Shown: piece by piece, positions 19,122 through 28,191 of the stretch
Layout: every line of letters starts with the position of its first letter
How positions within the stretch are numbered: the stretch's first letter is position 1
Source: Robiginitalea aestuariiviva
Lineage (GTDB): Bacteria > Bacteroidota > Bacteroidia > Flavobacteriales > Flavobacteriaceae
Direction: 5' to 3'
NCBI RefSeq assembly: GCF_029537735.1
Contig: NZ_JARPUQ010000002.1
Coordinates: 15,389-74,507, forward strand
DNA length: 59,119 nucleotides
Position numbers and translations under genes: made by a program
The notes under the pieces: generated by a model
The model's database searches: none
Told to the model about the DNA's origin: nothing
The model's input: only the letters and a program-made list of their open reading frames with translations

Positions 19122-21095
19122 TTAATCGGTTTTCGGGATCCAGACTTTCATCTTTCCTATACCGCGGTTGGACCAGGCATAGTAGGGAATAGCCACCAGG
19201 CTGTCGCTTTCCAGGGTAACGACCCCACCCAGGAGTTCTTGCCGGGGCACGGCCTGGAAATGTTGGGCATCCTTAAGGCGCAGGTGGTCCATTTGCCCGG
19301 GGTTGTCTGCGGCCTCTGCGGCATACACCAGGGGGCCGCGCTCCAGGGCCCTTTTTCCCAGATCTTCGGCTACCTTCGGGCTGGCCGAAACGGTGCGGGG
19401 CTCCATGGGGAATTCCCATTCCAGGACATCCCCCGGGTTCCATTGGCGTCTCAGGGTTACATACCCGTCTTCGGTGCGGGTACGGAGTTCCTGCCCATTC
19501 AGGGTAATCCGGAGTTCGGGGAGGAATTCGGTATCATAGGCATAGAGTTCCCCGGGCAGGACTTCCCCTCTTACCCAGCCGGGGATCCGCAGGCGCAGGG
19601 TAAACTCCGCGGGGCTTTCGGGTTCCACCTTCAGGCTAACTTTGCCATCCCAGGGGTATTCGGTGGCCTGTTCCACCTGGAGTGTGGTCCCATTCAGTTC
19701 CAGTTGGGCAGTGTTGGCTGCATAGAGGTTTACCAGCAGGGTATCTGCGGTTTTGGAGTATACCAGCCCGGGTACTGAGGGTAAAAAACGGATCAGGTTG
19801 GTGGGGCAACAGGAACAATCGAACCAGTCCTTGCGGGTACAGGCCCCCTGGTTAAAGGTGTAGACCCCGTCCGATTCCAGGGCATTGGGATAAAAAAATT
19901 GCGTTCCGCTCAGGGAAAGGCCCGAAATAAGCCCATTATACAGGGTGCGCTCAATGATGTCAAAATAGCGCACGTCGCCCGTCAGGTGGAACAGGCGATG
20001 GTTCCAGTATACATTGCCAATGGCCGCGCAGGTTTCGTTGTATGCGGTCAGGTTGGGCAGTTCATACGCCTCCCCGAAGGCTTCCCCTTGCCGGCTGGAA
20101 CCGATACCCCCGGTGAGGTACATTTTCTTGTTCACTACATTTTCCCATAGGTTATGTACGGCCCGCAGGTAGGCCGTATCCTTTTTCATGGCGGCCAGGT
20201 CCGTCATGGCGGCGTACATATATACGGCCCTAACGGCATGCCCTACGGCTTCGTCCTGCTCGGTTACGGGCAGGTGGTCCTGGGAATAGGGCCCGAAAAG
20301 CTCGTGGTGTTCCGGGTTGCCGCGGTTTTCCAGAAAGTAGGTAGCCAGGTCCAGGTAGGCCTGTTTACCGGTAATCTGGTACAGGCGAATCAGGCCGGTT
20401 TCTATAATCTGGTGGCCGGGTACCGCCTGGATCTGGTTTTCCCCGGGTCCGAAGGTCTTTACCATCAGGTCCGCATTTTTCAGGGCGATGTCCAGGAAAT
20501 TTCGCTTGCCCGTGGCCCGATAGTGTACGGCTGCCGCCTCGTAGAGGTGCCCGGCGTTGTAGAGTTCATGGCTGGCTTCCAGGGATTCCCAGCGCTTGCC
20601 TTCTTTGACCTTTACCCATGTAGCCGGGGGGGCGGCGGGGTCGATGGTGCGCCAGGTGGTCAGGTACCCGTCGGCTTCCTGCCCGGTGGCAATAATGGCT
20701 ATCAGGGAATCCAGCTGCGCCGATAATGCAGGGTCCGGGGCACTGATCAACGAATTGGAGGCCCCTTCAATAATTTTGTACACATCCGTGTCGTCAAAGG
20801 GCATGGCCCCGCGAACCGTACCCTGTTTAAGGCCGCCGGCAATCAGGAAGTTGTCGAAACGCCCTTCTTCCAGGCACTTCTCCAGGGCAAACCCTATGGT
20901 TTTCTCCTGCACCCTCGAGATCATCGGAAGCCAGAAGTTGTCGGTCAGGTGCACCTGGCGGATATCCACCGCAGCTATGGGGTAGCCATCAGCCCCTGCG
21001 GCAGGCGCCGTTTCCTTTTTCTCATGGGCACAACCCAGGATTCCCAGGGCAAATATGCCCAGCCAGAAATTGCGGCTGGGGGAAGGAAACTTCAT
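19122..21095 (-). CDS. GH127 beta-L-arabinofuranosidase, predicted lipoprotein
   Basis: 657-residue glycoside hydrolase of family 127 (DUF1680), expected to release L-arabinose from beta-L-arabinofuranosides. The unusual cysteine-based active site known from HypBA1 is complete by spacing: Glu338, Glu354 and Cys356 (YNETCA), and the CxCC cluster Cys427/Cys429/Cys430 (DCSCCPTN), which bind zinc with Cys430 as the probable nucleophile. The N-terminus has a lipobox (LGILGC, Cys22), so it is probably anchored in a membrane facing the periplasm or cell surface. Second gene of the arabinose operon, 17 nt after GH51. Confidence 0.9.
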   Translation of the reverse strand: MKFPSPSRNFWLGIFALGILGCAHEKKETAPAAGADGYPIAAVDIRQVHLTDNFWLPMISRVQEKTIGFALEKCLEEGRFDNFLIAGGLKQGTVRGAMPFDDTDVYKIIEGASNSLISAPDPALSAQLDSLIAIIATGQEADGYLTTWRTIDPAAPPATWVKVKEGKRWESLEASHELYNAGHLYEAAAVHYRATGKRNFLDIALKNADLMVKTFGPGENQIQAVPGHQIIETGLIRLYQITGKQAYLDLATYFLENRGNPEHHELFGPYSQDHLPVTEQDEAVGHAVRAVYMYAAMTDLAAMKKDTAYLRAVHNLWENVVNKKMYLTGGIGSSRQGEAFGEAYELPNLTAYNETCAAIGNVYWNHRLFHLTGDVRYFDIIERTLYNGLISGLSLSGTQFFYPNALESDGVYTFNQGACTRKDWFDCSCCPTNLIRFLPSVPGLVYSKTADTLLVNLYAANTAQLELNGTTLQVEQATEYPWDGKVSLKVEPESPAEFTLRLRIPGWVRGEVLPGELYAYDTEFLPELRITLNGQELRTRTEDGYVTLRRQWNPGDVLEWEFPMEPRTVSASPKVAEDLGKRALERGPLVYAAEAADNPGQMDHLRLKDAQHFQAVPRQELLGGVVTLESDSLVAIPYYAWSNRGIGKMKVWIPKTD

Positions 21096-21112
21096 ATCGG
21101 GCTGTTTTTGGG

Positions 21113-22672
21113 TTAGGATTTTTCAGAAAGCACCAGCACGGAGAAGGGAGGCAATTCCAGGGAAACTTCCCCCTTGCGCAAGGAGAAGGCCTTAAAGGGG
21201 ACAGGTTTGATTCGCTCCGGAGCGTCGAAGGTGTTGTGGTCCTGAAGGCTTTTGGACGTCAGGATGCGTCCTTCCAGGCCGGACACCTCCAGGCCGGAAA
21301 GGTCCAGGGTAATCTTATGGGCCTGGCTGGCATCGATGTTGACCAGGGAAACGTTTACCTGCCCCTGGGCATTGCGGGAGGCCGAAACGGAAAGGGCCGG
21401 GAGCTCCTCCCCGTCCTGGCGGTACACCGGGGAGTCAAAGGCCACGTCCAGCAATTGGGCATCCTGATGCACCTTGTACATATGCATCACATGGTAGGTG
21501 GGGGTCAGCAGCATTTTTTCCTCGTCGGTGAGGATTACCGCCTGCAGCACATTGACGGTCTGGGCCAGGTTGGCCATTTTGACCCTGCGGGCGTGGTTGT
21601 TGAAGACGTTCAGGACCATACCGGCCACCATGGCGTCCCGCATGGTGTTCTGCTGGAACAAAAAGCCCGGGTTGGTGTCCGGCATCACATCGTACCAGCC
21701 CCCCCATTCATCTACAATCAGGTCTACCTTCCCATCCGGGTCGTACTTATCCATAATATCGGAATGCTTCCGGATCAGTTCGTCCATAAGCCAGGATTTC
21801 TGCATGGTTTTGAAGTATTGTCCTTCCGTGAAATCCGTGGATGAACTCTTGTTGGACCAGTCAATTACGGAATAGTGGTGCAGGGCCACGGCCTGCAACA
21901 TCCGGTGGGGGATGTCCCGCATCAGGACTTCGGTCCAGTGGTAATCGGCATCGCTGGCGCCGGAGGCAATTTTGTAGATCCCGCCTTCCACCCCGGCATT
22001 GCTCATAAAGGTGGCATACTTCCGGTACACATCCACATAGTGCTCCGGGCGCATATTGCCCCCGCAGCCCCAGGCTTCGTTCCCGATCCCCCAGTAGCGG
22101 ACGCTCCAGGGCTTTTCCCGGCCGTTGGCGCGGCGCAGGTCGGACATGGGGCTTACCCCGTCAAAATTGGTGTACTGCACCCAGTCTGCCAGTTCCTGCA
22201 CGGTGCCGCTGCCCACATTGCCGGATACATAGGGTTCGGTTTCCAGCATCTCACACAGGTTCAGGAATTCGTGGGTGCCAAAGGAGTTGTCTTCGGTGAC
22301 CCCGCCCCACCAGGTGTTTACTATGGTGGGCCGTTCGGTCTTGGGCCCGACCCCGTCCTTCCAGTGGTAGGTGTCTGCGAAACAGCCCCCGGGCCACCGC
22401 AGGTTCGGGATTTCCAGGTCCTTCAGGGCGGCAATGATGTCGTTGCGGACCCCGGCGGAGTTCGGGATGGGGCTGTCTTCCCCTACATAGAAGCCTCCAT
22501 AAATACAGCGGCCCAGGTGTTCTGCAAAATGCCCGTAAATATGCCGGCTTATTTGGGGGTTATCCGCCTTGGCAGATACGGAAATCCGGGTGTTTTGTGC
22601 CTGCGCACTCAGGGTGAGGCAGCAGGATAGAAGGATAAAGACGATGGCAATGGCCCTGGGTATCCGTTTCAT
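21113..22672 (-). CDS. GH51 alpha-L-arabinofuranosidase, secreted
   Basis: 519-residue exo-acting arabinofuranosidase. I start it at the ATG 22672 (MKRIPRAIAIVFILLSCC) rather than an upstream TTG, because this gives a clean signal peptide ending near LSAQAQ. Catalytic residues are visible: acid/base Glu199 in WGIGNEAWGC and nucleophile Glu322 in LIVDEWGGWYD. A C-terminal beta-sandwich follows. Most bacterial GH51 enzymes are cytosolic, so export is notable and fits a scheme where arabinan side chains are trimmed in the periplasm before symporter uptake. First gene of the seven-gene operon. Confidence 0.92.
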   Translation of the reverse strand: MKRIPRAIAIVFILLSCCLTLSAQAQNTRISVSAKADNPQISRHIYGHFAEHLGRCIYGGFYVGEDSPIPNSAGVRNDIIAALKDLEIPNLRWPGGCFADTYHWKDGVGPKTERPTIVNTWWGGVTEDNSFGTHEFLNLCEMLETEPYVSGNVGSGTVQELADWVQYTNFDGVSPMSDLRRANGREKPWSVRYWGIGNEAWGCGGNMRPEHYVDVYRKYATFMSNAGVEGGIYKIASGASDADYHWTEVLMRDIPHRMLQAVALHHYSVIDWSNKSSSTDFTEGQYFKTMQKSWLMDELIRKHSDIMDKYDPDGKVDLIVDEWGGWYDVMPDTNPGFLFQQNTMRDAMVAGMVLNVFNNHARRVKMANLAQTVNVLQAVILTDEEKMLLTPTYHVMHMYKVHQDAQLLDVAFDSPVYRQDGEELPALSVSASRNAQGQVNVSLVNIDASQAHKITLDLSGLEVSGLEGRILTSKSLQDHNTFDAPERIKPVPFKAFSLRKGEVSLELPPFSVLVLSEKS

Positions 22673-22942
22673 AAACAAAGGGTTTTTGTAAGGTAGAGGC
22701 CGGGGTAAATACCACGGCCTCCGATAGTTAACTAAACTAAAAAAACTAATTCAAACGGGGCTTGTGGATGGGGGTCCGGGCAGGCCACCGGTTAAGTGTG
22801 AAAAACACACGATCAATGTAGGAAAAGAATTCTGCTTCACCAAATTTCGGCTGGGAAAAGTCTGGTGCAGTCCTGCAAATTTTTTGGCTATCTTGCCCGT
22901 GCCGCGCCCGGGGTGCGGCCGCAATTAACCAACCATTACAAT
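22673..22942. promoter_or_regulatory. Divergent control region of the arabinose locus
   Basis: 270 bp between the GH51 operon and the NUDIX regulator. It contains the perfect 10-bp palindrome TAGTTAACTA (22725-22734), running into ACTAA repeats (22731-22750), about 52 bp before the GH51 ATG. It also holds GTGTG-AAAAA-CACAC (22796-22810). A minus-strand TACCTTAC element (22696-22689) is a plausible promoter for the operon, and TATCTTGC at about 22889-22896 one for the regulator. Either repeat could be the AraR-like operator; the assignment is inferred. Confidence 0.5.
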
Positions 22943-23635
22943 ATGGCGCTAACCTATTACAAGACGGAGGACCAGGTCCTGCTCGCGGTAGACTGCATCA
23001 TTTTCGGGTTCGACGAAGAAGAACTGAAGCTTGTCCTCGTAAAGCGGAGCATGGAGCCGGAGCGCGGTAAATGGTCCCTGATTGGCGGCTTTATGAAAAA
23101 GGACGAGGACCTGGACCAGGCTGCCGCCCGCGTCCTGGAGACCCTTACCGGCCTGAGCGACATCTATATGGAGCAGTTGTATGCCTACAGCAAGGTAGAC
23201 CGGGACCCGGGCCAGCGCACGGTTTCCGTGGCCTACTTTGCCCTGATTGACGTGGCTTCCCACCAGTTTGAAGGGGTACAGTTGGAAACGGCCCAGTGGT
23301 TCCCGCTAAGCCAGGCCCCCCACCTGATCTTTGACCACAACGCCATGGTTGAAAAGGCGGTGGCCCGCCTCAGGCGCAGGGCCATGACCATGCCTATCGG
23401 GTTTGAACTCCTGCCTGAAAAATTTACCATGCGCCAGTTGCAGGCCCTGTACGAAAGCATCCTGGACAAAAAGCTGGACAAGCGCAACTTCATCAACAAA
23501 TTCAAATCCCTGGATGTCCTGATCCGCCTGGATGAAAAGGACATGACGGTGGCCCGCAAGGGCGCCTACCTCTACCGGTTCGACAAGGAAAAATACGACC
23601 GAAAGGTCGAGGAAGGCTTTAGTTTTAAACTCTAA
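22943..23635 (+). CDS. NUDIX-domain transcriptional regulator (AraR/NrtR-like)
   Basis: 230-residue regulator (ATG 22943 chosen; a longer frame from 22865 adds residues unlike the family). Residues about 10-145 form a NUDIX-fold domain (VDCIIFGFDEEELKLVLVKRS, GKWSLIGGFMKKDEDLDQAAARVLETLTGL). The canonical GxxxxxExxxxxREUxEExGU box is degenerate, so it is likely a sugar or nucleotide sensor rather than a hydrolase. The C-terminal 80 residues are a winged helix (FTMRQLQALYESILDKKLDKRNFINKF). In Bacteroidota, NUDIX regulators of this kind are known to respond to L-arabinose and control ara genes. Its divergent position next to the arabinose operon supports that role here. GH2 follows 13 nt downstream. 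Confidence 0.85.
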   Translation: MALTYYKTEDQVLLAVDCIIFGFDEEELKLVLVKRSMEPERGKWSLIGGFMKKDEDLDQAAARVLETLTGLSDIYMEQLYAYSKVDRDPGQRTVSVAYFALIDVASHQFEGVQLETAQWFPLSQAPHLIFDHNAMVEKAVARLRRRAMTMPIGFELLPEKFTMRQLQALYESILDKKLDKRNFINKFKSLDVLIRLDEKDMTVARKGAYLYRFDKEKYDRKVEEGFSFKL

Positions 23636-23648
23636 AACCGGATTACTT

Positions 23649-26213
23649 ATGAGACGAGTACTCATACGGCTCCTACTGATTTGCTGGGGAGGGCTCGTAG
23701 CCGGATATGGGCAGGACATCCCGCTCCCGGAACACCCCCGTCCGGATTTTAGGCGCCCGGATTGGATAAATCTGAACGGTGCCTGGGAATTTCGCTTCGA
23801 CCCTTCAGCGGAAGGAATGAAGGCCGGGTGGGAACGCCCAGGCGTGCCCTTTGACCGTTCTATCCAGGTGCCATTTCCCTGGGGGTCTTCCCTGTCCGGG
23901 GTGCCGGATGAAGCGGATATTGGCTGGTACCGCAGGCAGATTGTGATTCCCGAGGCCTGGAAGGGCAAACGCGTATTCCTGGTAATCGGCGCTTCGGACT
24001 GGCAAACGGATGCCTGGTTGAACGGCACTCCCCTGGGGAGCCACCAGGGGGGCTATGTCCCGATTGAATTTGAACTTACGGGTTCCATGGCCCCGGGAAC
24101 CACCCAGGAGCTGGTAATCCGTGCGGACGATGCGCGACGCGATTTTACCCTGTACGGCAAGCAAGGGTACGGGAATGCCCGCGGCATCTGGCAAACGGTG
24201 TATCTGGAAGCCCGGGGCCCATCCTACCTGTCGGCCCTCCACCTGACCCCGGATACGGACCGGGAAGTTGTAACCGCCACGGCCTATCTGGACGCCCCTG
24301 CTGCCCGGCCGGTGCCCCTTACCGTAACCGTACACCGGCAATCCGGTCCGGTGTCGCGCGATACACTGGTCCCTGCCGGGACCGAGAAGGTCCATCTGGA
24401 AATCCCTATGGAAAACCCGCAGCTCTGGGACCTGGAAAACCCCCATTTGTACGAGGTTAGCGCCAGTCTGGGGTCGGATAAGGTGGCTTCCTATTTCGGA
24501 ATGCGTAAGATTTCGGTGGTAAACCTGCCTGGAACGGACTACCCGTACATAGCCCTGAACGGAAAACCGGTGTATTTGCAGCTGGCCCTGGATCAGTCCT
24601 ATCACCCGGAGGGCTTTTATACCTTCCCGACCGATGCCTTTATGCGGGAAGAAATTGAACGCTCCAAGGCCATTGGCCTTAATGGGATCCGGGTGCACAT
24701 TAAGGTAGAAGTCCCGCGCAAACTATACTGGGCGGATAAACTGGGCCTGTTGGTGATGTCCGATCTGCCCAACAGTTGGGGGGCTCCCGATGCCGATATG
24801 CAGCGGGAATCGGAAACCACCCTGCGCCGGATGATCCGTCGCGACTATAACCATCCATCGGTTTTTTCCTGGATTGTGTTTAACGAAACCTGGGGTTTAA
24901 CCCGCAACGGATCCTATACGCGCGAAACCCAGAATTGGGTAGCTTCCATGTATTACCTGGCCAAGTCCCTCGATACCACCCGTTTGGTGGAGGACAATTC
25001 CATTTGCTGCGGCCGGGGGCATACCGAAACGGATATCAATTCCTGGCATGCTTACCTGCCGGGCTACCAATGGGAGTCCCTTCTGGCCCAGATTTCGGAC
25101 AGCACCTACGCCGGGAGTCCCCATCATTTTGAAAAGGGGTTTCTGCAGGGGAGCCAGCCGAACATCAATTCGGAATGCGGAAATGTCTGGGGGTACCAGG
25201 GGAGTACTGGCGATGTGGATTGGAGCTGGGACTACCATAAAATGATGAACGCCTTCCGGATGTATCCCAAAATTGCCGGGTGGCTCTATACGGAACATCA
25301 CGACGTTATTAACGAATGGAACGGATATTGGCGGTTCGACAGGAGCGAGAAATATACGGGGGTGGAACAACTTGTTCCCGGAATGACCCTGAAGGACTGG
25401 CATTCCGAGGTATACCTTTCCAACGGCAGTGAGATTTCCCGGGAAGTAACCGGGGGGAGTACCCAACAGGTCCCGATGCACCTTTCGGTGATGACGGGTG
25501 CTGCCCTGGGGGAGTCCCTGGAAATCTATTATCGCTATACGACTACGGATGTGCTCGGAGCATTACAACCAGGCCCCGAAGGGCGGATTATGGTCCCCTA
25601 TTCCCCCTGGATGCAACAAACCCTGGCCCCGTTGCAAATCCAAATCCCCGACATGGAAGGGCTGGGGTTGCTGGCTTTTGAAGTCCGGCGGGCCGGGGGA
25701 GAAGTGCTTCACAGGAACTTCGTGCATTTTGTGGTTTCGGGTAGGAACCCCGGGCACAAGTATACCCGAATTGCGGCCCGGCCCTTGGAATATACCCAGA
25801 GCCAATGGAGCGGCAAGCAGTGGGATGTGCTGGAGGGTAAGAAGCTAAACGGGGCCGGGAGCGGGTACTTTGAATATACCTTTTCACTGCCCGAGGGTTT
25901 TAACCCGGACCAGGCGGACCAGGCGTATTTCCTTGCGGAACTTGGCGCCAAGGAACTTTTTGTAAAGGACCGGGAGTCCTATGAGTCCGACCAGGATTTT
26001 ATGAAAGGCTCCCGGGTGGCCCCATCCGGGAACCCGAATGCCTATCCCATGACCGATACGGTTTATTACCCCTCTGAAATACAGGTTTCGATCCAGGACG
26101 GCCCGGCCACGGTGGTAGTCCTCCCGGACGACCCGGCAGACCACAGGGGGGTACTTTCCTGGCATTTTCAGTTGCGGGACGGGAAGTTGCGGGAAGCTGG
26201 CTCGTACGGCTAA
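23649..26213 (+). CDS. GH2 family glycoside hydrolase, C-terminus cut by an in-frame stop
   Basis: 854-residue exported glycoside hydrolase of family 2. It has a signal peptide (RRVLIRLLLICWGGLVAGYGQ), a sugar-binding domain (LNGAWEFRFDP, GWYRRQIVIPEAWKGKRVFL), an immunoglobulin-like domain and a TIM barrel. The predicted acid/base is Glu413 (WIVFNETWGL) and the nucleophile Glu509 (NINSECGN). Co-transcribed with the NUDIX regulator, so it may act on arabinan- or galactan-linked sugars; substrate is unknown. The reading frame stops at TAA 26211-26213, but homologous-looking sequence continues in the same frame for 54 codons to 26378. The protein therefore appears to have lost its last beta-strands by a nonsense change, or the base is a sequencing error. 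The catalytic barrel is intact. Confidence 0.85.
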   Translation: MRRVLIRLLLICWGGLVAGYGQDIPLPEHPRPDFRRPDWINLNGAWEFRFDPSAEGMKAGWERPGVPFDRSIQVPFPWGSSLSGVPDEADIGWYRRQIVIPEAWKGKRVFLVIGASDWQTDAWLNGTPLGSHQGGYVPIEFELTGSMAPGTTQELVIRADDARRDFTLYGKQGYGNARGIWQTVYLEARGPSYLSALHLTPDTDREVVTATAYLDAPAARPVPLTVTVHRQSGPVSRDTLVPAGTEKVHLEIPMENPQLWDLENPHLYEVSASLGSDKVASYFGMRKISVVNLPGTDYPYIALNGKPVYLQLALDQSYHPEGFYTFPTDAFMREEIERSKAIGLNGIRVHIKVEVPRKLYWADKLGLLVMSDLPNSWGAPDADMQRESETTLRRMIRRDYNHPSVFSWIVFNETWGLTRNGSYTRETQNWVASMYYLAKSLDTTRLVEDNSICCGRGHTETDINSWHAYLPGYQWESLLAQISDSTYAGSPHHFEKGFLQGSQPNINSECGNVWGYQGSTGDVDWSWDYHKMMNAFRMYPKIAGWLYTEHHDVINEWNGYWRFDRSEKYTGVEQLVPGMTLKDWHSEVYLSNGSEISREVTGGSTQQVPMHLSVMTGAALGESLEIYYRYTTTDVLGALQPGPEGRIMVPYSPWMQQTLAPLQIQIPDMEGLGLLAFEVRRAGGEVLHRNFVHFVVSGRNPGHKYTRIAARPLEYTQSQWSGKQWDVLEGKKLNGAGSGYFEYTFSLPEGFNPDQADQAYFLAELGAKELFVKDRESYESDQDFMKGSRVAPSGNPNAYPMTDTVYYPSEIQVSIQDGPATVVVLPDDPADHRGVLSWHFQLRDGKLREAGSYG

Positions 26214-26378
26214 CTGGTGAAGATTCCCATATCCGCCAACGTGCTGCGGGAAGCCGAAAACCAATCCGGGAAGGTCCGCGTTCGGCTTGCCACGGATTCA
26301 GGCCACGGGATTGCCGTGTACGGCCGGCAATTTGGCCGGTATCCTACTGACCCCAGTCTGGTTATTGAGCTGAAATAA
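26214..26378 (+). pseudogene. In-frame remnant of the GH2 C-terminus after a TAA
   Basis: After the TAA the same frame reads LVKIPISANVLREAENQSG... through AVYGRQFGRYPTDPSLVI and ends at TAA 26376-26378. The closing VYGxxFGRYPxDPxxV pattern resembles the normal end of Bacteroidota GH2 enzymes, so this is the detached tail of the preceding gene rather than a separate gene. A single-base change at 26211-26213 (for example from a Tyr codon) would restore one frame of 909 codons. Confidence 0.7.
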
Positions 26379-26411
26379 ACTTCGTGCCTTCTGTTTTTTG
26401 CCCCCAGGAAT

Positions 26412-27347
26412 TTACTCGTTTCCCGCCTGGAGATGGTGCTCCTCAATCTCCTCCGGACTTAGGCCCAGGAATGCTGCCGCATTGTTGTAGAAGATATCCG
26501 CTTTTTGTTCCATCGATAGAAATGACGCGCTGTTGATATTGCCAATGGCCTGATCAAAAGCGCCCTGAAACACCATTTGGTCCGTCCCGTACATGATGCG
26601 CTTGCCAAACCCCGCATCCACCAGGCCTTTCAGGAAGTGGTGGAATTCTGCCCGGGGCAGGGCCCAGCTAATGACCCCAAGATCTACATACAACTGCGGA
26701 TGGGCATACATCAGGGCTTTCATGTCTTCCAGGTACGGCCAGCCGGCATGCATGATATAGATCTTCAGTTTCGGGTGCGCCACCAGAACCCTTTCAATTT
26801 GCATGGGGTGGGCATTTTCGGCCCGTACCCCCGGATATCCGGCATACATGGCACCGGGCGGGCCTCCCGGGTAAATATGGTAGCCTACCGGCACTTCCAG
26901 GGATTCAGCCAGTTCAAAATAAGGGTCCATGGCGGCGTCATCGGCCTGTACCCCATTGTAGTACGGGGCCATCTCGGCCATAATCTGCAATTCCCCGGAC
27001 ATAAACCCCTGCCGTAAGGTTTCCAGGTTGCCGCCTCCTTTGGCGGGAATTACCCGATCCGGGTCTTCCGCCTCCCAGGCCGGGTTGTAATCTACCACCG
27101 CCTTTACAATACGGTGGGCTTTCATCCTGTCGAAGGTCCAGGCCTTATGGGCTTCCAGGTCCGCAGTAGTGGTATAGGAAATCCCGGTAAGGGGGTTGGT
27201 AAACTGGATGCCGAACAGGGGGGATACCTGCTGGTAGGCGTGAACATGCATGTCGATGATTGGGCCCTGATAGGCCTCTTGTGCGGTAGTGGTGGCCTGT
27301 AGCATCAAAGCGAAGATTGCAGCCGCAGCCGCGCGATAGTGTATCAT
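26412..27347 (-). CDS. Exported amidohydrolase-2 family metal-dependent hydrolase
   Basis: 311 residues with a signal peptide (YRAAAAAIFALMLQATTTAQ) followed by an amidohydrolase-2 (PF04909-type) barrel. The metal-binding HxH lies early (IIDMHVHAY), further conserved positions are IYIMHAGWPYLEDM and the terminal Asp in IMYGTDQM. This family includes decarboxylases and lactonases such as the 2-pyrone-4,6-dicarboxylate lactonase type, and the substrate cannot be inferred. It lies 10 nt from the AraC-type gene, which is upstream in the same direction, so the two are probably co-transcribed. Confidence 0.8.
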   Translation of the reverse strand: MIHYRAAAAAIFALMLQATTTAQEAYQGPIIDMHVHAYQQVSPLFGIQFTNPLTGISYTTTADLEAHKAWTFDRMKAHRIVKAVVDYNPAWEAEDPDRVIPAKGGGNLETLRQGFMSGELQIMAEMAPYYNGVQADDAAMDPYFELAESLEVPVGYHIYPGGPPGAMYAGYPGVRAENAHPMQIERVLVAHPKLKIYIMHAGWPYLEDMKALMYAHPQLYVDLGVISWALPRAEFHHFLKGLVDAGFGKRIMYGTDQMVFQGAFDQAIGNINSASFLSMEQKADIFYNNAAAFLGLSPEEIEEHHLQAGNE

Positions 27348-27357
27348 AGTACTGGCT

Positions 27358-28185
27358 TTAAGTCATCCCAAAGGTAACCGGGCCGGGGTGTTCAAAATTG
27401 TAAAAATCGGAACCTTTATGCGGCAATTCCTGAAATCTGCCAGGGGTAATGCCCCCAAACGCACGGAACTCCTTGATGAAGTGCGCCTGGTCAAAATACC
27501 CCTGGTCTGCCGCTATGGCCGTCAGTGAGGTTGCGGGCTGTTGGGCGATTTGCAGGGCGGCCCGGTTAAAGCGGGCCAGGCGGGCATAATACTTAGGGGA
27601 TATCCCCACCTGTTGGGCAAAGCGTTTGCGCAGCCCCCTGGAACTGAGGTTCAGCATCCGGCTGAGGTCGTCCATCCGCAGGCCCGGCACTTCGCGGATC
27701 CCCAGTACCCCGCGGCGGATTCTGGGGTCTGCTGCATCAGGGTCCAGACGTTGCCAGAGAAACTGCTCAATAGTCTTGCGGATATCCGTCTCGTTTTTCG
27801 CGTCTGCAATCTGGTTGTACAGGGCTTCCAGGGCGGAGGCCCGAAATAACTGGTCCAGGCTGCTCAGGCGGTTGCGCAACTGCTGCATGGGGATGCCCAG
27901 CAATGCAAACAATCCAAAGGGCTCAAATTGTATGTTGATCATACGGATCCTGACGCTCCGGTCAAAGGCTACGGGGCTCAGGCAGGAAGTGGAGGCAAAA
28001 TTCTGCAGCGCTTTATAGGGCCCGATCCGCACCGGCTCATCCAGGTTAATGCTGAGGTTGGTGGTGCAATTGGGAAAGAGACACAAATAGGTGTCTTCAG
28101 TTCCCGCCGGCACTTCTATAAAGGCGATAAAACGCACGCAGGCCTGCAAGCCGGGGTGGGAGGGACGATAGATGCGGAATTCCAC
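27358..28185 (-). CDS. AraC-family transcriptional regulator
   Basis: 275 residues. The N-terminal half (FRIYRPSHPGLQACVRFIAF ... LCLFPNCTTNLSINL) looks like the DUF6597-type sensory region common in Bacteroidota AraC proteins. The C-terminal 100 residues carry the two helix-turn-helix units (MDDLSRMLNLSSRGLRKRFAQQVGISPKYYARLARFNRA and TAIAADQGYFDQAHFIKEFRAFGGITPGRF). It sits between the dienelactone hydrolase (6 nt away) and the amidohydrolase gene in one orientation, so it probably controls this small operon. The ligand is unknown. Confidence 0.88.
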   Translation of the reverse strand: MEFRIYRPSHPGLQACVRFIAFIEVPAGTEDTYLCLFPNCTTNLSINLDEPVRIGPYKALQNFASTSCLSPVAFDRSVRIRMINIQFEPFGLFALLGIPMQQLRNRLSSLDQLFRASALEALYNQIADAKNETDIRKTIEQFLWQRLDPDAADPRIRRGVLGIREVPGLRMDDLSRMLNLSSRGLRKRFAQQVGISPKYYARLARFNRAALQIAQQPATSLTAIAADQGYFDQAHFIKEFRAFGGITPGRFQELPHKGSDFYNFEHPGPVTFGMT

Positions 28186-28191
28186 GTCTGC

